From the NCBI RefSeq assembly GCF_001620265.1, contig NZ_CP012661.1:4012501-4076500 (forward strand): DNA of 64,000 nt, in the 5' to 3' direction. Below are positions 44,413 to 54,908 of the stretch, one piece after another. The notes below the pieces were generated by a model. It was not told the origin of the DNA and ran no database searches. It worked only from the letters and a program-made list of their open reading frames with translations. Numbering within the stretch: position 1 is the first letter of the stretch; each line of letters begins with the position of its first letter. The translations under genes were made by a program, and so were the position numbers. The stretch comes from Frigidibacter mobilis. Its GTDB lineage: Bacteria; Pseudomonadota; Alphaproteobacteria; Rhodobacterales; Rhodobacteraceae.

Positions 44413-47090
44413 GCGGGGTTCTCGGGGTTGAAGAGGGGAATGCCGATCACGATACGGGTGCCGCCGCCGTCTGGCGATGCGGACTCTGCGCGGATGGTGC
44501 CGCCCATTGCCTCGATCAGCCCCTTGCAGATCGCCAGGCCCAGGCCCGTGCCGGCGCGCTGCCGGTCACCTTCGGCGACGCGGTAGAACATGTCGAACAC
44601 GCGGGCCCGTTCATCGGACGGGATGCCGGGGCCGGTATCGGCGACCGTCAGTTCAACCTGCAAGGCCACCCTGCGCGCCGCGATCGCAATGGTGGATCCT
44701 GCCGGCGCATATTTCGCAGCATTGTCCAGCACGTTGACCAGCACCTGTTCCAGCAGCATCCCGTCGGCCAGCACCAGCGGCAGCAAATCCGGCACATCGG
44801 TTTCCAGAACATGTCCCCGCAGCGGCGCGCGCAGGCGGTGGCGCGCGGTGCCGACCAGTTCGGCCACGTCCACCGGCCCCACCTGCGGCTTGAGCGCGCC
44901 ATGCCCCAGCCGGGTCATGTCCAGCAGGTTCTGCACATAGCGGTCCAGGCGCTCCCCCTCCTCGCGGATATTCTCGGCCAAGTCCTGCCGAGCATCGGCC
45001 GGCAGGTCGGGGGAATGGGCCAGGCTTCCCGCCGCGCCGATGATCGTCACCAGCGGTGTGCGCAGGTCATGGCTGACCGACGACAGCAGGGCCGTGCGCA
45101 GCCGGTCGGTTTCCGATGCCAGCCGGGTTTCGGACAGCTCTTCGGTCAAGCGCAGGCGCTCCAGCGCAAGGGCGATCTGATCCACCAGCGCGTCCAGCAG
45201 CCGCCGGTCGGTGCGGGCAAACGGCCGCTCGTCCGCATGGGCAATGCCGAGGACGCCGAGCCGCCGCTCGCCGGCGGTCAGCGGCAGGAAGAACCAACGC
45301 GCCGTCGGCAGAGTGTCGGAGCCGCGCCCTGCAGCTTCGCCCTTGTCCCACGAGAACTGGGCGGCAGACTGGTCACGGATATCCAGCTGGTCCTCGGGCG
45401 GAAAGCCCCCCACGACCTGCAGCTCGCCCGCAGGCGAGGGCTTCAGCAGAACCGCTTCGCACCGCAGGGTCGTGGCGACGTGGCTGACCGAGGCCCAGAT
45501 CACATCATCCGCCGTGGCCGCAGCGGCGACGCGCCGGCTGAAGTCGTAAAGCTTGTTGGTGCGGTCGGCGATGGTGGCCTGTGCGTCCACCCGCGCGCGC
45601 AACCGCGCGGCAAGATTGCCGGTGATCAGCGAGGCCGCCAGAAACAGCCCGAGCGTCAGCAATTCGCCCTGACGCGAGACGTGGAAGGTGTAGCGGGGAT
45701 GCGTGAACAGGAAGTTGTAGGCCAGAAAGCCGATCACCGCCGCCCCGATGGCCGGGGCAATCCCGCGGCGGCTGGCCACCACCACGACCGCCGTCATGTA
45801 GATCACCGACAGGCTGGCCACCGGGAACAACCGCTCTGCTGCAAAGGCGCAGGCCGAGGCCAGCGCGACAGCCAGCACCGCCTCGCCCCAGGCGCGGGGC
45901 TCCGCGCCAAGCTGCGGCAGATGCCAGCCGGGCCTCGCGGCGGGTTCATCGGGTTGCGCCGCCACGGTGATTTCAAAGCGGCCCGACAGGCGCAGCAGGT
46001 GAGTGGCCACATCCTCGGTGGTCAGGCGGGCCCAGAATGGCCGCCGGCGCGGGCGACCGATGACAATGCGGCGCACGTTCCGATCCGCGGCATAGGACAG
46101 GATCGCCTGCGCCACGTCGCGTTCTGCCTCCAGCGTGGCCAGTTCGGCGCCCAGCCGTTCGGCCAGCCGCAGGGTGCCTGCGAGGCGGTCCTTCTCGGCC
46201 TCGGGAAGCGTTTCCATCCGCGCTTGCGTGACGTTCAGCGCGATCCATTCCGCCCGCGCCCGGTCCGCGGACCGCTTGGCGACCCGGATCGCCTCGCGCG
46301 CCGCAGGGCTTTCATTGATGCAGACAAGGATGCGTTCCTGCGTGGGCCACGGCCCCGCAATCGCATTGGCCGCCATGTGCTCGCGCAGTTGCGCGTCCAC
46401 CCGGTCGGCGGCGGCGCGCAGGGCCAGTTCGCGCAAGGCGGTCAGGTTGCCCTTGGCGAAGAACGAGGTCAGCGCCCGGGCTGCCTGATCCTGCGGGTAG
46501 ATCTTGCCCTGCTTCAGGCGCGCCATCAGGTCATCGGGCGGCAGGTCGATCAGCTCGATCTCGTCGGCCATTTCCAGCACGCGGTCGGGCACGGTCTCGC
46601 GCACCCTGACGCCGGTGATGCGGGCGACGGTCTCGTTCAGCGTCTCGATATGCTGGACGTTCAGCGTGGTGAACACGTCGATGCCCGCCGCCAGCACCTC
46701 CTCGACATCCTGCCAGCGTTTTTCGTGTCGCCCGGTGTCGGCATTGGTGTGGGCCAGCTCGTCGATCAGTGCCAGCGCCGGGCGGCGGGCCAGAAGGCCG
46801 TCCAGATCCATCTCGGTCAGCGCGCGGCCCTTGTAGATCACCGGCTTGCGCGGCAGCTGCGGCAGGCCCGCCAGCTTCGCCTGCGTCTCGGCCCGGCCGT
46901 GGGTTTCGATCAGGGCGGCAAGCACATCCACGCCCTCGGCGCGCCTGCGGTGCGCATCGTCCAGCATCGCCCAGGTCTTGCCGACCCCGGGCGCCGCCCC
47001 GATGAAGATCTTCAGCCGCCCCCGCCCCTCGCGCGCGGCATGGGCCAGCAGCGCGTCCGGCGAGGGGCGAAGGGCGGCATCAGGTGTCAT
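44409..47090 (-). CDS. kdpD: KdpD sensor histidine kinase
   Basis: An 893-residue membrane kinase. The N-terminal KdpD domain has Walker A at residues 31-39 (GAAPGVGKT), then a USP-like domain, four transmembrane helices (about residues 385-490), a GAF domain, HisKA with the phospho-accepting His in SSVSHDLRTPLVTI and HATPase_c (VLDNAAKYAP, DTGPGIP, GTGLGLAI). It senses low K+ or ionic stress. It overlaps kdpC and kdpE by 4 nt each, as part of the operon. Confidence 0.96.
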   Translation of the reverse strand: MTPDAALRPSPDALLAHAAREGRGRLKIFIGAAPGVGKTWAMLDDAHRRRAEGVDVLAALIETHGRAETQAKLAGLPQLPRKPVIYKGRALTEMDLDGLLARRPALALIDELAHTNADTGRHEKRWQDVEEVLAAGIDVFTTLNVQHIETLNETVARITGVRVRETVPDRVLEMADEIELIDLPPDDLMARLKQGKIYPQDQAARALTSFFAKGNLTALRELALRAAADRVDAQLREHMAANAIAGPWPTQERILVCINESPAAREAIRVAKRSADRARAEWIALNVTQARMETLPEAEKDRLAGTLRLAERLGAELATLEAERDVAQAILSYAADRNVRRIVIGRPRRRPFWARLTTEDVATHLLRLSGRFEITVAAQPDEPAARPGWHLPQLGAEPRAWGEAVLAVALASACAFAAERLFPVASLSVIYMTAVVVVASRRGIAPAIGAAVIGFLAYNFLFTHPRYTFHVSRQGELLTLGLFLAASLITGNLAARLRARVDAQATIADRTNKLYDFSRRVAAAATADDVIWASVSHVATTLRCEAVLLKPSPAGELQVVGGFPPEDQLDIRDQSAAQFSWDKGEAAGRGSDTLPTARWFFLPLTAGERRLGVLGIAHADERPFARTDRRLLDALVDQIALALERLRLTEELSETRLASETDRLRTALLSSVSHDLRTPLVTIIGAAGSLAHSPDLPADARQDLAENIREEGERLDRYVQNLLDMTRLGHGALKPQVGPVDVAELVGTARHRLRAPLRGHVLETDVPDLLPLVLADGMLLEQVLVNVLDNAAKYAPAGSTIAIAARRVALQVELTVADTGPGIPSDERARVFDMFYRVAEGDRQRAGTGLGLAICKGLIEAMGGTIRAESASPDGGGTRIVIGIPLFNPENPA

Positions 47091-47680
47091 TCGGCTGCGG
47101 TGTCATCTGTGCGGGGCATCGGCATCGGAAAGCCTTCATCAAGGGCGATGTTCGCCTGCAGCACATTCACCCGCGGCTCACCATAAAGCCAGAGGGCGCG
47201 CCCCTCGACCCGGCCCGCGATCAGCGCGCGCACGGCGGCGGGGTCGGCGCCCCGCGCCGCGGCGACGCGGTCCGCCTGCGCCAGCGCGGTTTGCGGGCTG
47301 ACATGCGGGTCAAGGCCGGAGCCCGAGGCGGTGACGGCATCGATGGGAGCGGCCGCACCAGTCTCCGCCTCCCACGCGGCGCGGCGTTCGGCGACGGTGG
47401 CGACCAGAAGCGCCGAGGTTGGCCCCAGGTTCGATGCCCCGGTGCCGGCTGCGTTCCAGTCGCTGGCAGAGGGGCGGGGGTGAAGATAGGCGGCTTCTGC
47501 GAAAGGCTGCGCCACAAGGCTGGAGCCGATCACCCTGTCGCCCTGCGTGATCAGGCTGCCGTCGGCTGCAGCGGGGAACAGCGTCTGGGCAAGGCCGGTC
47601 ATCGCAAGCGGGTAGGCAAGGCCGGTCAGCAGCGTGAAGCCAAGCATCAGGGTGATGGCGGGGCGAAGATGGGTCAGCAT
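47087..47680 (-). CDS. kdpC: KdpC, potassium-transporting ATPase subunit C
   Basis: A 197-residue single-pass membrane subunit: MLTHLRPAITLMLGFTLLTG membrane helix, then GSLITQGDRVIGSSLVAQPF, SALLVATVAERRAAW and DAVTASGSGLDPHVSP, the family signature. It bridges KdpA and KdpB. AAAGGA precedes ATG 47680, 11 nt after kdpB. Confidence 0.96.
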   Translation of the reverse strand: MLTHLRPAITLMLGFTLLTGLAYPLAMTGLAQTLFPAAADGSLITQGDRVIGSSLVAQPFAEAAYLHPRPSASDWNAAGTGASNLGPTSALLVATVAERRAAWEAETGAAAPIDAVTASGSGLDPHVSPQTALAQADRVAAARGADPAAVRALIAGRVEGRALWLYGEPRVNVLQANIALDEGFPMPMPRTDDTAAE

Positions 47681-47691
47681 GGGATGTCCTT

Positions 47692-49728
47692 TCAGGCCAG
47701 GTTCAGGGCGACAAGGCACAGGTCGATGGCCTTGATCCCGACGAAGGGCACGATCAGCCCGCCCAGCCCGTAGACAAGCAGGTTGCGGCGCAGCAATTGG
47801 GCGGCGCTGGCGGGGCGATAGGCGACCCCGCGCAGGGCCAGCGGCACCAGCGCGATCAGCACCAGCGCGTTGAAGATCACCGCCGACAGGATGGCAGAGG
47901 TGGGCGAGGCCAGCCCCATGATGTTCAGCACCGCCAGCCCCGGATAGGCCGCGACAAAGATCGCGGGCAACACCGCGAAATATTTCGCCACGTCATTGGC
48001 GATGCTGAAGGTGGTCAGCGCGCCGCGGCTGATCAGCAGCTGTTTGCCCACCATCACCACCTCGATCAGCTTGGTCGGGTCGCTGTCGAGGTCGATCAGG
48101 TTCGCGGCCTCTTTCGCCGCCGGAGTGCCGGCGTTCATCGCCACCCCCACATCGGCCTGCGCCAGCGCGGGTGCGTCGTTGGACCCGTCGCCGCACATCG
48201 CGACCAGCCGCCCACCCGCCTGTTCGCGGCGGATCAGGTCCAGCTTCATCTCGGGCGTGGCTTCAGCGAGGAAATCATCCACCCCCGCCTCGGCGGCAAT
48301 GGCGGCGGCGGTCAGGGGGTTGTCGCCGGTGATCATCACGGTGCGGATGCCCATGGCGCGCAGTTCGGCAAAGCGCTCGCGCACGCCGGGTTTAACGATG
48401 TCCTTCAAGTGCACCACGCCCAGGATCTGCGTGCCCTCGGCCACCAGCAGCGGCGTGCCGCCGGACCGGGCAATGGCATCCACCTGCGCCGCCAGCGCGC
48501 CGGGCGGGGTCTGCCCCGTCAGCCGGATCACCGCGTCGATAGCACCCTTGCGGAAGCTGCGCCCGTCGGTCAGATCCAGCCCCGAAAGCCGGGTTTGCGC
48601 GGTGAAGGCGACCGGCGTCGCGCCCTGGGGCATCGCAGGAACGCTGCCCAGCATCTCGCGGGCCTTTTCGACGATGGATTTCCCCTCGGGCGTCTCGTCG
48701 GCAAGGGAAGCCAGTGCCGCCGCCTCGGCGAGGCGCCGCGCCTCCACACCCGGCGCCGGGATCAGCGCATCGGCCATCCGGTTGCCGAAGGTGATGGTGC
48801 CGGTCTTGTCCAGCAGCAGCGTGTCCACATCCCCCGCCGCCTCGACCGCGCGGCCCGATTTGGCGATGACATTGGCCTTCACCAGCCGGTCCATCCCGGC
48901 GATGCCTATGGCCGACAGCAACCCGCCGATGGTGGTGGGGATCAGCGTGACGAACAGCGCCCCCAGCACGACCACCGGAATGGCGGTGCCAGAATAGCTG
49001 GCAAAGGCGGGCAGCGTGACGACCACGAACAGGAAGATCAGCGTCAGCCCGACCAGCAGGATGTTCAGCGCGATCTCGTTCGGGGTCTTCTGCCGCTCGG
49101 CGCCTTCGACCAGTGCGATCATGCGGTCAAGGAAGCTCTTGCCCGGCTCTGCCGTGACCTTCATCACGATCCAGTCCGACGCGATGGTTGTACCGCCGGT
49201 GACGGAGGATCGGTCGCCCCCCGCCTCGCGGATCACCGGGGCGGATTCCCCGGTGATGGCGCTTTCGTTGACCGAGGCGATGCCGCGCACCGCTTCGCCG
49301 TCGGTCGGGATGATGTCGCCTGCCGCCAGATAGACGAACTGGTCCGCGCGCAGGGCAGTGGAGGCGACCTCGGTCGCCGTGGCCGGTGCCGCGTCAGCAT
49401 CGACCAGCACCCGCACCCGGGTTTCCGATTTCGTGGCGCGCAGCGTGTCGGCGCGGGCGCGGCCGCGGCCCTCGGCCAGCGCCTCGGCAAAGTTGGCGAA
49501 CAGCACGCACAGCCACAGCCAGAAGGCGATGTGCAGCGCGACCCCTGCCCCCGCCGTGCCCGACACAAGGTCGCGCAGGCAAAGAAGCGTTGTCATCACC
49601 GCCACGATGGCCGTGACGAACATCACCGGGCTGTGCCACAGCTGGCGGGGATCAAGCTTGATAACGCTTTGCCGGATCGCGGCCGGATAGAGCCCCGACA
49701 TGTCGGCGATTTTTGCAGGATTTGCCAT
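47692..49728 (-). CDS. kdpB: KdpB, potassium-transporting ATPase catalytic subunit
   Basis: A 678-residue P-type ATPase: [14 protein letters not shown]/actuator region with [14 protein letters not shown], the phosphorylation site [11 protein letters not shown] near residue 305, the KdpB-type nucleotide domain and the hinge [20 protein letters not shown], with seven predicted membrane helices. It energises K+ uptake by KdpA. It starts 9 nt after kdpA. Confidence 0.97.
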   Translation of the reverse strand: MANPAKIADMSGLYPAAIRQSVIKLDPRQLWHSPVMFVTAIVAVMTTLLCLRDLVSGTAGAGVALHIAFWLWLCVLFANFAEALAEGRGRARADTLRATKSETRVRVLVDADAAPATATEVASTALRADQFVYLAAGDIIPTDGEAVRGIASVNESAITGESAPVIREAGGDRSSVTGGTTIASDWIVMKVTAEPGKSFLDRMIALVEGAERQKTPNEIALNILLVGLTLIFLFVVVTLPAFASYSGTAIPVVVLGALFVTLIPTTIGGLLSAIGIAGMDRLVKANVIAKSGRAVEAAGDVDTLLLDKTGTITFGNRMADALIPAPGVEARRLAEAAALASLADETPEGKSIVEKAREMLGSVPAMPQGATPVAFTAQTRLSGLDLTDGRSFRKGAIDAVIRLTGQTPPGALAAQVDAIARSGGTPLLVAEGTQILGVVHLKDIVKPGVRERFAELRAMGIRTVMITGDNPLTAAAIAAEAGVDDFLAEATPEMKLDLIRREQAGGRLVAMCGDGSNDAPALAQADVGVAMNAGTPAAKEAANLIDLDSDPTKLIEVVMVGKQLLISRGALTTFSIANDVAKYFAVLPAIFVAAYPGLAVLNIMGLASPTSAILSAVIFNALVLIALVPLALRGVAYRPASAAQLLRRNLLVYGLGGLIVPFVGIKAIDLCLVALNLA

Positions 49729-49736
49729 GAGATGCC

Positions 49737-51404
49737 TCAGAAAGTCTGCCCGGCCACCCGCGCGGTTTCTTCCGCGATGGGGCCAAGGGCGAGGACGGGA
49801 AAGAAGGTGAGCGCGCCAAGGATCAGCACGGTCAGCACCAGCAGGGTCACGAACAGCAGGCCGTGGGTCGGGAAGGTGCCGGCGGTCACGGGGGCGCGGG
49901 TCTTGCGGATCATCGAGCCGGCAATGGCCAGCAGCGGGATGATGATCGCATAGCGCCCCAGCAGCATGATCAGCCCAAGCGCGGTGGTGTGCCAGGGCAG
50001 CGCCGCACCAAAGCCGCCGAAGGCCGAGCCGTTGTTGCCCGTGGCGGAGGAGTAGGCGTAGAGGATCTCGCTCAACCCATGCGGGCCCGCGTCCTGCACC
50101 GCCGCCAGTGCCTGCGGGACGGTTGCCGCCACCGCGCCGCCCACCAGAATGCCAAGCGGCATCGACAGGAAGGCCAGCACCGCCAGCGTCACCTCGCGCG
50201 CCTCGACCTTGCGGCCAAGGTATTCCGGCGTGCGCCCCACCATCAGCCCGGCCAGGAACACCGCCAGCACGACATAGAGCAGCATGCCGTAAAGCCCTGC
50301 ACCGACGCCGCCAAAGATCACCTCACCGATCTGCATGAAGACCAGCATCACTAGGCCAGACAGCGGCATGAAGCTGTCATGCATGGCGTTGACCGACCCG
50401 TTCGACGCGGCCGTGGTGGAAGTCGCCCAAAGCGCGGACAGCATCGCCCCGAACCGCTGTTCCTTGCCCTCCATGTTGGCACCCTGCCCCAGCAGCGGAT
50501 TGCCGGCGACCTCGGCCCAATGGATGACCGCGAGGCCTGCCACGAACATCACTGCCATTGCGGCAAAGATCGCCCATCCCTGCCGGCGATCCCCGGACAT
50601 GCGGCCGAAGAGGAAGCAAAAGGCGACCGGGATCAGCAGGATCGACAGGCTTTGCGCCAGGTTCGAGGCAATCGTCGGGTTCTCGAACGGATGGGCCGAG
50701 TTGACGCCGAAGAACCCGCCGCCATTGGTGCCAAGCTGCTTGATGGCGATCTGTGCCGCTGCGGGGCCGCGGGCGATGATCTGCTCCGCCCCTTCCATCC
50801 CCGTGACGGTAACCGCCCCCTGCAGGGTCTGGGGCACGCCTTGCCACGCCAGAAACAGCGCCAAAACCACTGACAGCGGCAGCAAGACCCACAGCACCGA
50901 GCGCGTAATGTCTACCCAGAAGTTGCCAAGCGTCGTGCCCTTGGGCGCAGTGAAACCGCGGATCACCGCGACCGCCACCGCCATCCCGGTGCCCGCGCTG
51001 ACAAAGTTCTGCACCGTCAGCCCGGCCATCTGCGACAGGTAGGACAGCTGCGCCTCGCCCGAATAGGCCTGCCAGTTGGTGTTGGTCACGAAGCTGATGG
51101 CGGTGTTGAAGGCCAGATCCGGGGCCATGCCGCCGATGCCATCTGGGTTCAGCGGCAGCGCACCCTGCAGCCGCAGCAGCGCATAGAGCAGCGCAAAGCC
51201 AGCAAGGTTGAATGCCAGCACTGCCAAGGCATAGGCTCCCCACGCCATGTCGCGGCCGGGATTGATACCAGCACCGCGCAACAATCGCCGCTCGATGCCC
51301 GCAAGCGCCGGTATCCCGGAATAGACACGGGCCATCCAGGCGGCGAGCGCCACGGCCGCGCCGATGAGCCCGGCAAAATAGAGTGCATAAGCAAGCATGG
51401 TCAT
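49737..51404 (-). CDS. kdpA: KdpA, potassium-binding channel-like subunit
   Basis: A 555-residue integral membrane protein of the SKT superfamily with four pore-loop repeats, e.g. [53 protein letters not shown] and [14 protein letters not shown]. It carries the K+ selectivity filter of the Kdp complex. AAGGGG precedes ATG 51404. Confidence 0.97.
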   Translation of the reverse strand: MTMLAYALYFAGLIGAAVALAAWMARVYSGIPALAGIERRLLRGAGINPGRDMAWGAYALAVLAFNLAGFALLYALLRLQGALPLNPDGIGGMAPDLAFNTAISFVTNTNWQAYSGEAQLSYLSQMAGLTVQNFVSAGTGMAVAVAVIRGFTAPKGTTLGNFWVDITRSVLWVLLPLSVVLALFLAWQGVPQTLQGAVTVTGMEGAEQIIARGPAAAQIAIKQLGTNGGGFFGVNSAHPFENPTIASNLAQSLSILLIPVAFCFLFGRMSGDRRQGWAIFAAMAVMFVAGLAVIHWAEVAGNPLLGQGANMEGKEQRFGAMLSALWATSTTAASNGSVNAMHDSFMPLSGLVMLVFMQIGEVIFGGVGAGLYGMLLYVVLAVFLAGLMVGRTPEYLGRKVEAREVTLAVLAFLSMPLGILVGGAVAATVPQALAAVQDAGPHGLSEILYAYSSATGNNGSAFGGFGAALPWHTTALGLIMLLGRYAIIIPLLAIAGSMIRKTRAPVTAGTFPTHGLLFVTLLVLTVLILGALTFFPVLALGPIAEETARVAGQTF

Positions 51405-51415
51405 CTTGCGCCCCT

Positions 51416-51508
51416 TCAGAACCGGCCCGGCCGCAGCAGTGCCGCGCCGAGATAGAGGAACAGGCCTAAGGCCACCGCCGCCCCGACGATCAGGTCAAAC
51501 AGGGGCAT
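51416..51508 (-). CDS. kdpF: KdpF small stabilising subunit
   Basis: A 30-residue single-helix peptide, [20 protein letters not shown] and on to GRF. KdpF is a lipid-like stabiliser of KdpABC, normally the first gene of the operon, as here. GAGCGGATG precedes it within the end of the next upstream small frame. Confidence 0.85.
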   Translation of the reverse strand: MPLFDLIVGAAVALGLFLYLGAALLRPGRF

Positions 51509-51509
51509 G

Positions 51510-51593
51510 TCACATCCGCTCCAGGCGGTGCACCGCCAGGGCGAAGAGGGCAAAGCCCCCGGCGCCGAGGCCGAAGTAAAGGACATCAAGCAT
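51510..51593 (-). CDS. Extra 27-aa membrane peptide upstream of kdpF
   Basis: MLDVLYFGLGAGGFALFALA, then VHRLERM. AGGAGA lies 6 nt before the ATG, there is one predicted membrane helix, and the stop is 1 nt before the kdpF start. The arrangement is that of a coupled operon gene. It resembles KdpF in size and may be a second small Kdp subunit; function unknown. Confidence 0.6.
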   Translation of the reverse strand: MLDVLYFGLGAGGFALFALAVHRLERM

Positions 51594-52305
51594 CGCAGTC
51601 TCCTCATGTCGGATGGCGCGACACTGGAGCCGGGACGCGTAAAGGCGCTATGTCGGATCGGCCTCGGGCGCGTAAAGGACGCGTAAATGGTCCGCGAATG
51701 CCGAAGCGGAGGCGAGCGTCGCCAGCCTTCGGCTTCGATCACTTGCGTCGCCAGGCGGCTGAAACACGGCAGCTGACGATGCCTGCCAGACAGGTGCGGC
51801 GAGGGGCATGAACTGCCGATGTTCGATTTCCGCTTGGAGGTTGGACAACGCTTCTGGTGCGAAACCTGAGATGCCCCCTCCTCTGGTTCCTCCCCGGCCC
51901 CAAACCTATGCGGGGGGGCGCAGCGCAGCATTTCGCTAGCGACAGGCACTTTCACCGGGGAATCCACCCGGAATCCACCTGCGGCTTCACGGGCGGAAAA
52001 GCGACTCATTATCAAAGACTTGCGGAATCACGATTTCGTCGTGCTGGATTCTTTTGCGGAATCCAGGGAAGCCACCTTGTGGAAGCCACCCAAGCCGGAA
52101 TCCACCCTGTGGAAGCCAGGGCCTGCGGGCGTCTGGCGTGCCTTTGGAAGAGCCACGCGGCTGCGGGACCCGCCCAACAATCTGGGTTCAGGAGCTTGCC
52201 AGACGCGCATCGAAACCTTCCGCCTTGACCCCCCCCGCCGCCGCCAATGTCATCTTCGTCTACAAGATGGACGCAACACGTCCCGGCCAGAAGAGGAACC
52301 AGAAC
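51594..52305. other. Region between kdp and the DUF1989 gene: kdp promoter and short repeats
   Basis: 712 bp with no convincing gene. The part next to 51594 must hold the kdp promoter and a KdpE site, not defined by eye. Between 51958 and 52125 the motif GGAATCCACC occurs three times and GGAAGCCACC twice, on one strand. A 66-residue minus-strand frame at 51648-51848 has no ribosome-binding site and is not called. Confidence 0.5.
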
Positions 52306-52908
52306 ATGATGACAGACCTTCACGTTGTCCCCGCTCGACGTGGCCGGGCAGTACGGTTGGCCAAGGGCCAGGCGATCCAGATCATCAACACGCATGGTCA
52401 GCAGGTTGTCGATACGTGGTGCTTCAATGCCGATGACATGTCAGAGTTCATGTCGATGGAGCACCTGCATGCCACGCTTCAGGGGATCTTTCCCGCCACG
52501 GGTGACGGGCTCACGACAAACCGGCGTCGGCCCATCCTGATCCTGGAAGAAGACACCTCACCTGGGCGCCATGATACGGTGATCGCCGCCTGCGACGTGC
52601 ACCGCTATGCCGCGCTGGGCTGCACGCAGTACCATGACAACTGCACCGACAACCTCCGGGCCGCGCTGGGGCACCTCGATCTGCGGACGGCGGACTGTCC
52701 GGCCCCCCTGAACCTGTGGATGAACATCCCGGTCAGCCCTGACGGGAAGATCACGTGGGGAGAGCCGCTCAGCAAGCCCGGGGACCATGTGACACTGCGC
52801 GCGGCCCTCGATTGCATCGTGGTCATGTCCACATGCCCTCAGGACATGATCCCGATCAACGGCGCCGCCTGCACACCGACCGAGGTTCATTACCGTCTGA
52901 TTGCCTGA
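52306..52908 (+). CDS. DUF1989 / urea-carboxylase-associated family protein
   Basis: A 200-residue protein. GQAIQIINTHGQQVVDTWCF, EFMSMEHLHATLQGIFPATG and HDTVIAACDVHRYAALGCTQ match DUF1989, whose members accompany urea carboxylase or allophanate metabolism genes (recently linked to guanidine/carboxyguanidine degradation). No such partner is near, so here it stands alone. Conserved His/Cys (HRYAALGC, HDNC) suggest metal binding. GAGGA precedes the ATGATG start. Confidence 0.8.
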   Translation: MMTDLHVVPARRGRAVRLAKGQAIQIINTHGQQVVDTWCFNADDMSEFMSMEHLHATLQGIFPATGDGLTTNRRRPILILEEDTSPGRHDTVIAACDVHRYAALGCTQYHDNCTDNLRAALGHLDLRTADCPAPLNLWMNIPVSPDGKITWGEPLSKPGDHVTLRAALDCIVVMSTCPQDMIPINGAACTPTEVHYRLIA

Positions 52909-52940
52909 CCGGCCGCCAAGCCACGCCAGGGCACTGGCTG

Positions 52941-53343
52941 CTACTCGATCCGGTACACCCGGCCCCTGTCCGCCTCCTTCGCCGAGGTCACGACCAGCCC
53001 CAGCGTCTTTCCCAGCGCCCCCGACATTGCGCCCCGGGCGCTGTGCGCCTGCCACCCCGTCGCCGCGACGATCTCTTCCATCGTCACGCCGGTGGGGGCC
53101 TGCAGCATCTTGATCAGCAAGGCCTGCTTCGTACCCTCGCCGGGGTGGGTGCCTTCGGCCTCGGCTTCGGCGTCTCGGGCGCGTCGTTGGGGAATGCAGC
53201 AATCGTCCGCTCCGTCACTGCCTCAATCCCAATGGCCAGCAACCCCGCGTCAGTGACCGCCAGTGGTCCCATGTCCATTGCCGGTTTCGCGCCAGAGCTG
53301 ATCGCTGGCCACGGTCGCATGCTGGCAGCCGCCCAATTGGGCT
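52941..53343 (-). pseudogene. DUF3489 protein remnant
   Basis: The C-terminal two thirds of a second DUF3489 copy: LAVTDAGLLAIGIEAVTE, then GTKQALLIKMLQAPTGVTME and ATGWQAHSARGAMSGALGKT, ending RGRVYRIE. The frame breaks near 53140 (one C missing in CCCC) and again near 53275. The N-terminus is absent. It is similar to the intact copy at 54275-54811. Confidence 0.7.
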
Positions 53344-53494
53344 GAACGAGATCCCAGTGATCATGCTGGGTCTGCGCGCCTGGGAGATGGCGACGGGGCA
53401 GAAGGTCGTCAGACCAAAGGCTAGTAGCTTCCATCGGACGAGAGGTTGGCCCATAAAGCCCCTAAACGCAAAGGAACTCGAGACCTTACCTGAC

Positions 53495-54012
53495 ATGCAG
53501 GATGAAACCGCCATCAATCCCGTCACCTTCGTGGAAATGCAGGCGAGTGTCGGCTCGATCCTGTTCCTGTGGTCGTCCATAGAACGTGAGATCACCAAGC
53601 GTGTCGAAGAGCTGGACGATGGGAAGAGCCGCAACGGGGCCCACACCTTGGCCCAGAAGATCGCGCGTTGGGAAAGCCTACAGGCGTCAATCTGCGCAGA
53701 ACGCCCCGAACACCAGGATTTGCTCAAGGAAGTGCACACCCGCCTCGTGATGGCGCTGGAGCTCAGGAATCGCATCACCCACGGCTTAATCGGCATAACG
53801 GCCGATCCCTTTGGCAATCGCGGGACGCACATCTGGAGACGGAACTGAATGGTGAGAAGCGCAAGCACGCGCATTCCGACTTGGAGCACGTGATGCGCAT
53901 TCTCTCCCATATGGCCTGGGCCATTGGCAGCTTGAGCGATGCTACAAGGCAGAAGGATCCCCGAAAGGCTGAAAGCGCCTATGTCGGGGTCCGGTTGAAT
54001 CATCTGCCCTGA
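53495..54012 (+). pseudogene. Hypothetical protein, one apparent frameshift
   Basis: MQDETAINPVTFVEMQASVG, then SILFLWSSIEREITKRVEEL and LVMALELRNRITHGLIGITA, then in another frame HLETELNGEKRKHAHSDLEH and MRILSHMAWAIGSLSDATRQ. One extra G in a GGG run at ~53822 joins both parts into a ~172-residue helical protein. The RNRITHGL stretch resembles Cthe_2314/AbiV-like HEPN folds, but I am not sure. The start could be upstream (ATG 53357). Confidence 0.55.
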
Positions 54013-54029
54013 CCCAATAGCCTCAGCCC

Positions 54030-54227
54030 GTGACCGAAGGCTGGCAACATATTGAAATCAACGGCCACGGGACCATTGTTGTTCTGCGTCTGATCTCGGA
54101 CGAGGGACGTTCGTGGTTCGAGGACAATGTCGGTGATCCGGTTCCGCGCGGGCTCTACACTTGTGAGCCGCGCATTGCGCAGGACATCCTGCAGGCTGCG
54201 GCACGCGATCTTCTGTCGTGGCAATGA
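54030..54227 (+). CDS. Small hypothetical protein
   Basis: 65 residues from GTG 54030: MTEGWQHIEINGHGTIVVLR, ending LQAAARDLLSWQ. It looks like a complete small alpha/beta protein following the previous gene by 17 nt. No family is recognised. Confidence 0.5.
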   Translation: MTEGWQHIEINGHGTIVVLRLISDEGRSWFEDNVGDPVPRGLYTCEPRIAQDILQAAARDLLSWQ

Positions 54228-54274
54228 ACGACCGCCGCGCAGTCGGAGGGGCGGCGGTCAGCAGTTCACAATGA

Positions 54275-54811
54275 TCAGCCGGGCAGCTTGTAGACTGTCC
54301 CGCTGCCCTCGACCTTCTTGGCGCTAATCGGAAGGCCCAGCTTCTTCTTCAACACTCCAGACATCGCGCCACGCACGGTGTGGGCCTGCCAGCCGGTCGC
54401 TGCGGCAAGCTCGGCGATGGTGGCGCCCTCGGGCTTCTGAAGCATCGCTATCAGTATCGCCTGCTTTGTCCCGGCGCGCTGGGCAGGCTGCTTCTGCGCC
54501 GGCGTCTCCACCTGACGTCTGCGAACGGCGACCATCGTCTGCACCACCACTGGCTCGATCCCTATGGCCAGTAAGCCCGCCTCGGTGACCATCAGCGTCG
54601 TGCCGCGCCCATCGCCCGTCTCCCGCCAGAGGGGCTCGCCACAGCGCGGGTCCGCATCGACCTCATGCAGCAACCCTTGATCGATCATCCTGGTGACCGT
54701 CATCTTCGCAGCCGCGCCCGCCAGCCCCTTCGGCAGCGGCAGGGCGATGTTGGCGGGGCGCTTGGCGCCGGCCGCGAGAATGATGGACTGGGTTTCGGTA
54801 AGATTGGTCAT
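54275..54811 (-). CDS. DUF3489 protein
   Basis: A 178-residue protein: TETQSIILAAGAKRPANIAL at the N-terminus, MIDQGLLHEVDADPRCGEPL in the middle, and the C-terminal winged-helix-like repeat KQAILIAMLQKPEGATIAEL and ATGWQAHTVRGAMSGVLKKK (DUF3489). Such proteins are common in alphaproteobacterial prophage or accessory regions; a DNA-binding role is likely but unproven. Confidence 0.82.
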   Translation of the reverse strand: MTNLTETQSIILAAGAKRPANIALPLPKGLAGAAAKMTVTRMIDQGLLHEVDADPRCGEPLWRETGDGRGTTLMVTEAGLLAIGIEPVVVQTMVAVRRRQVETPAQKQPAQRAGTKQAILIAMLQKPEGATIAELAAATGWQAHTVRGAMSGVLKKKLGLPISAKKVEGSGTVYKLPG

Positions 54812-54908
54812 GGCAGGCTCCGGTTCAGGGGGCGCAGGATGCGCCCCCTGTCACGAGGCCGACCCCCGCCATCGCGGGGCTGGTCCCAGTTCCGGTGCCG
54901 CGGAGCCT

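Noticed and set aside
44367..47186. 939-codon open frame on the plus strand
   Set aside because: Antisense to kdpD, which has all expected motifs.
47797..49953. 718-codon open frame on the plus strand
   Set aside because: Antisense to kdpB and part of kdpA.
53357..53494. N-terminal extension of the hypothetical gene at 53495
   Set aside because: Sequence before 53495 borders the DUF3489 remnant and shows no clear coding features; start left uncertain.
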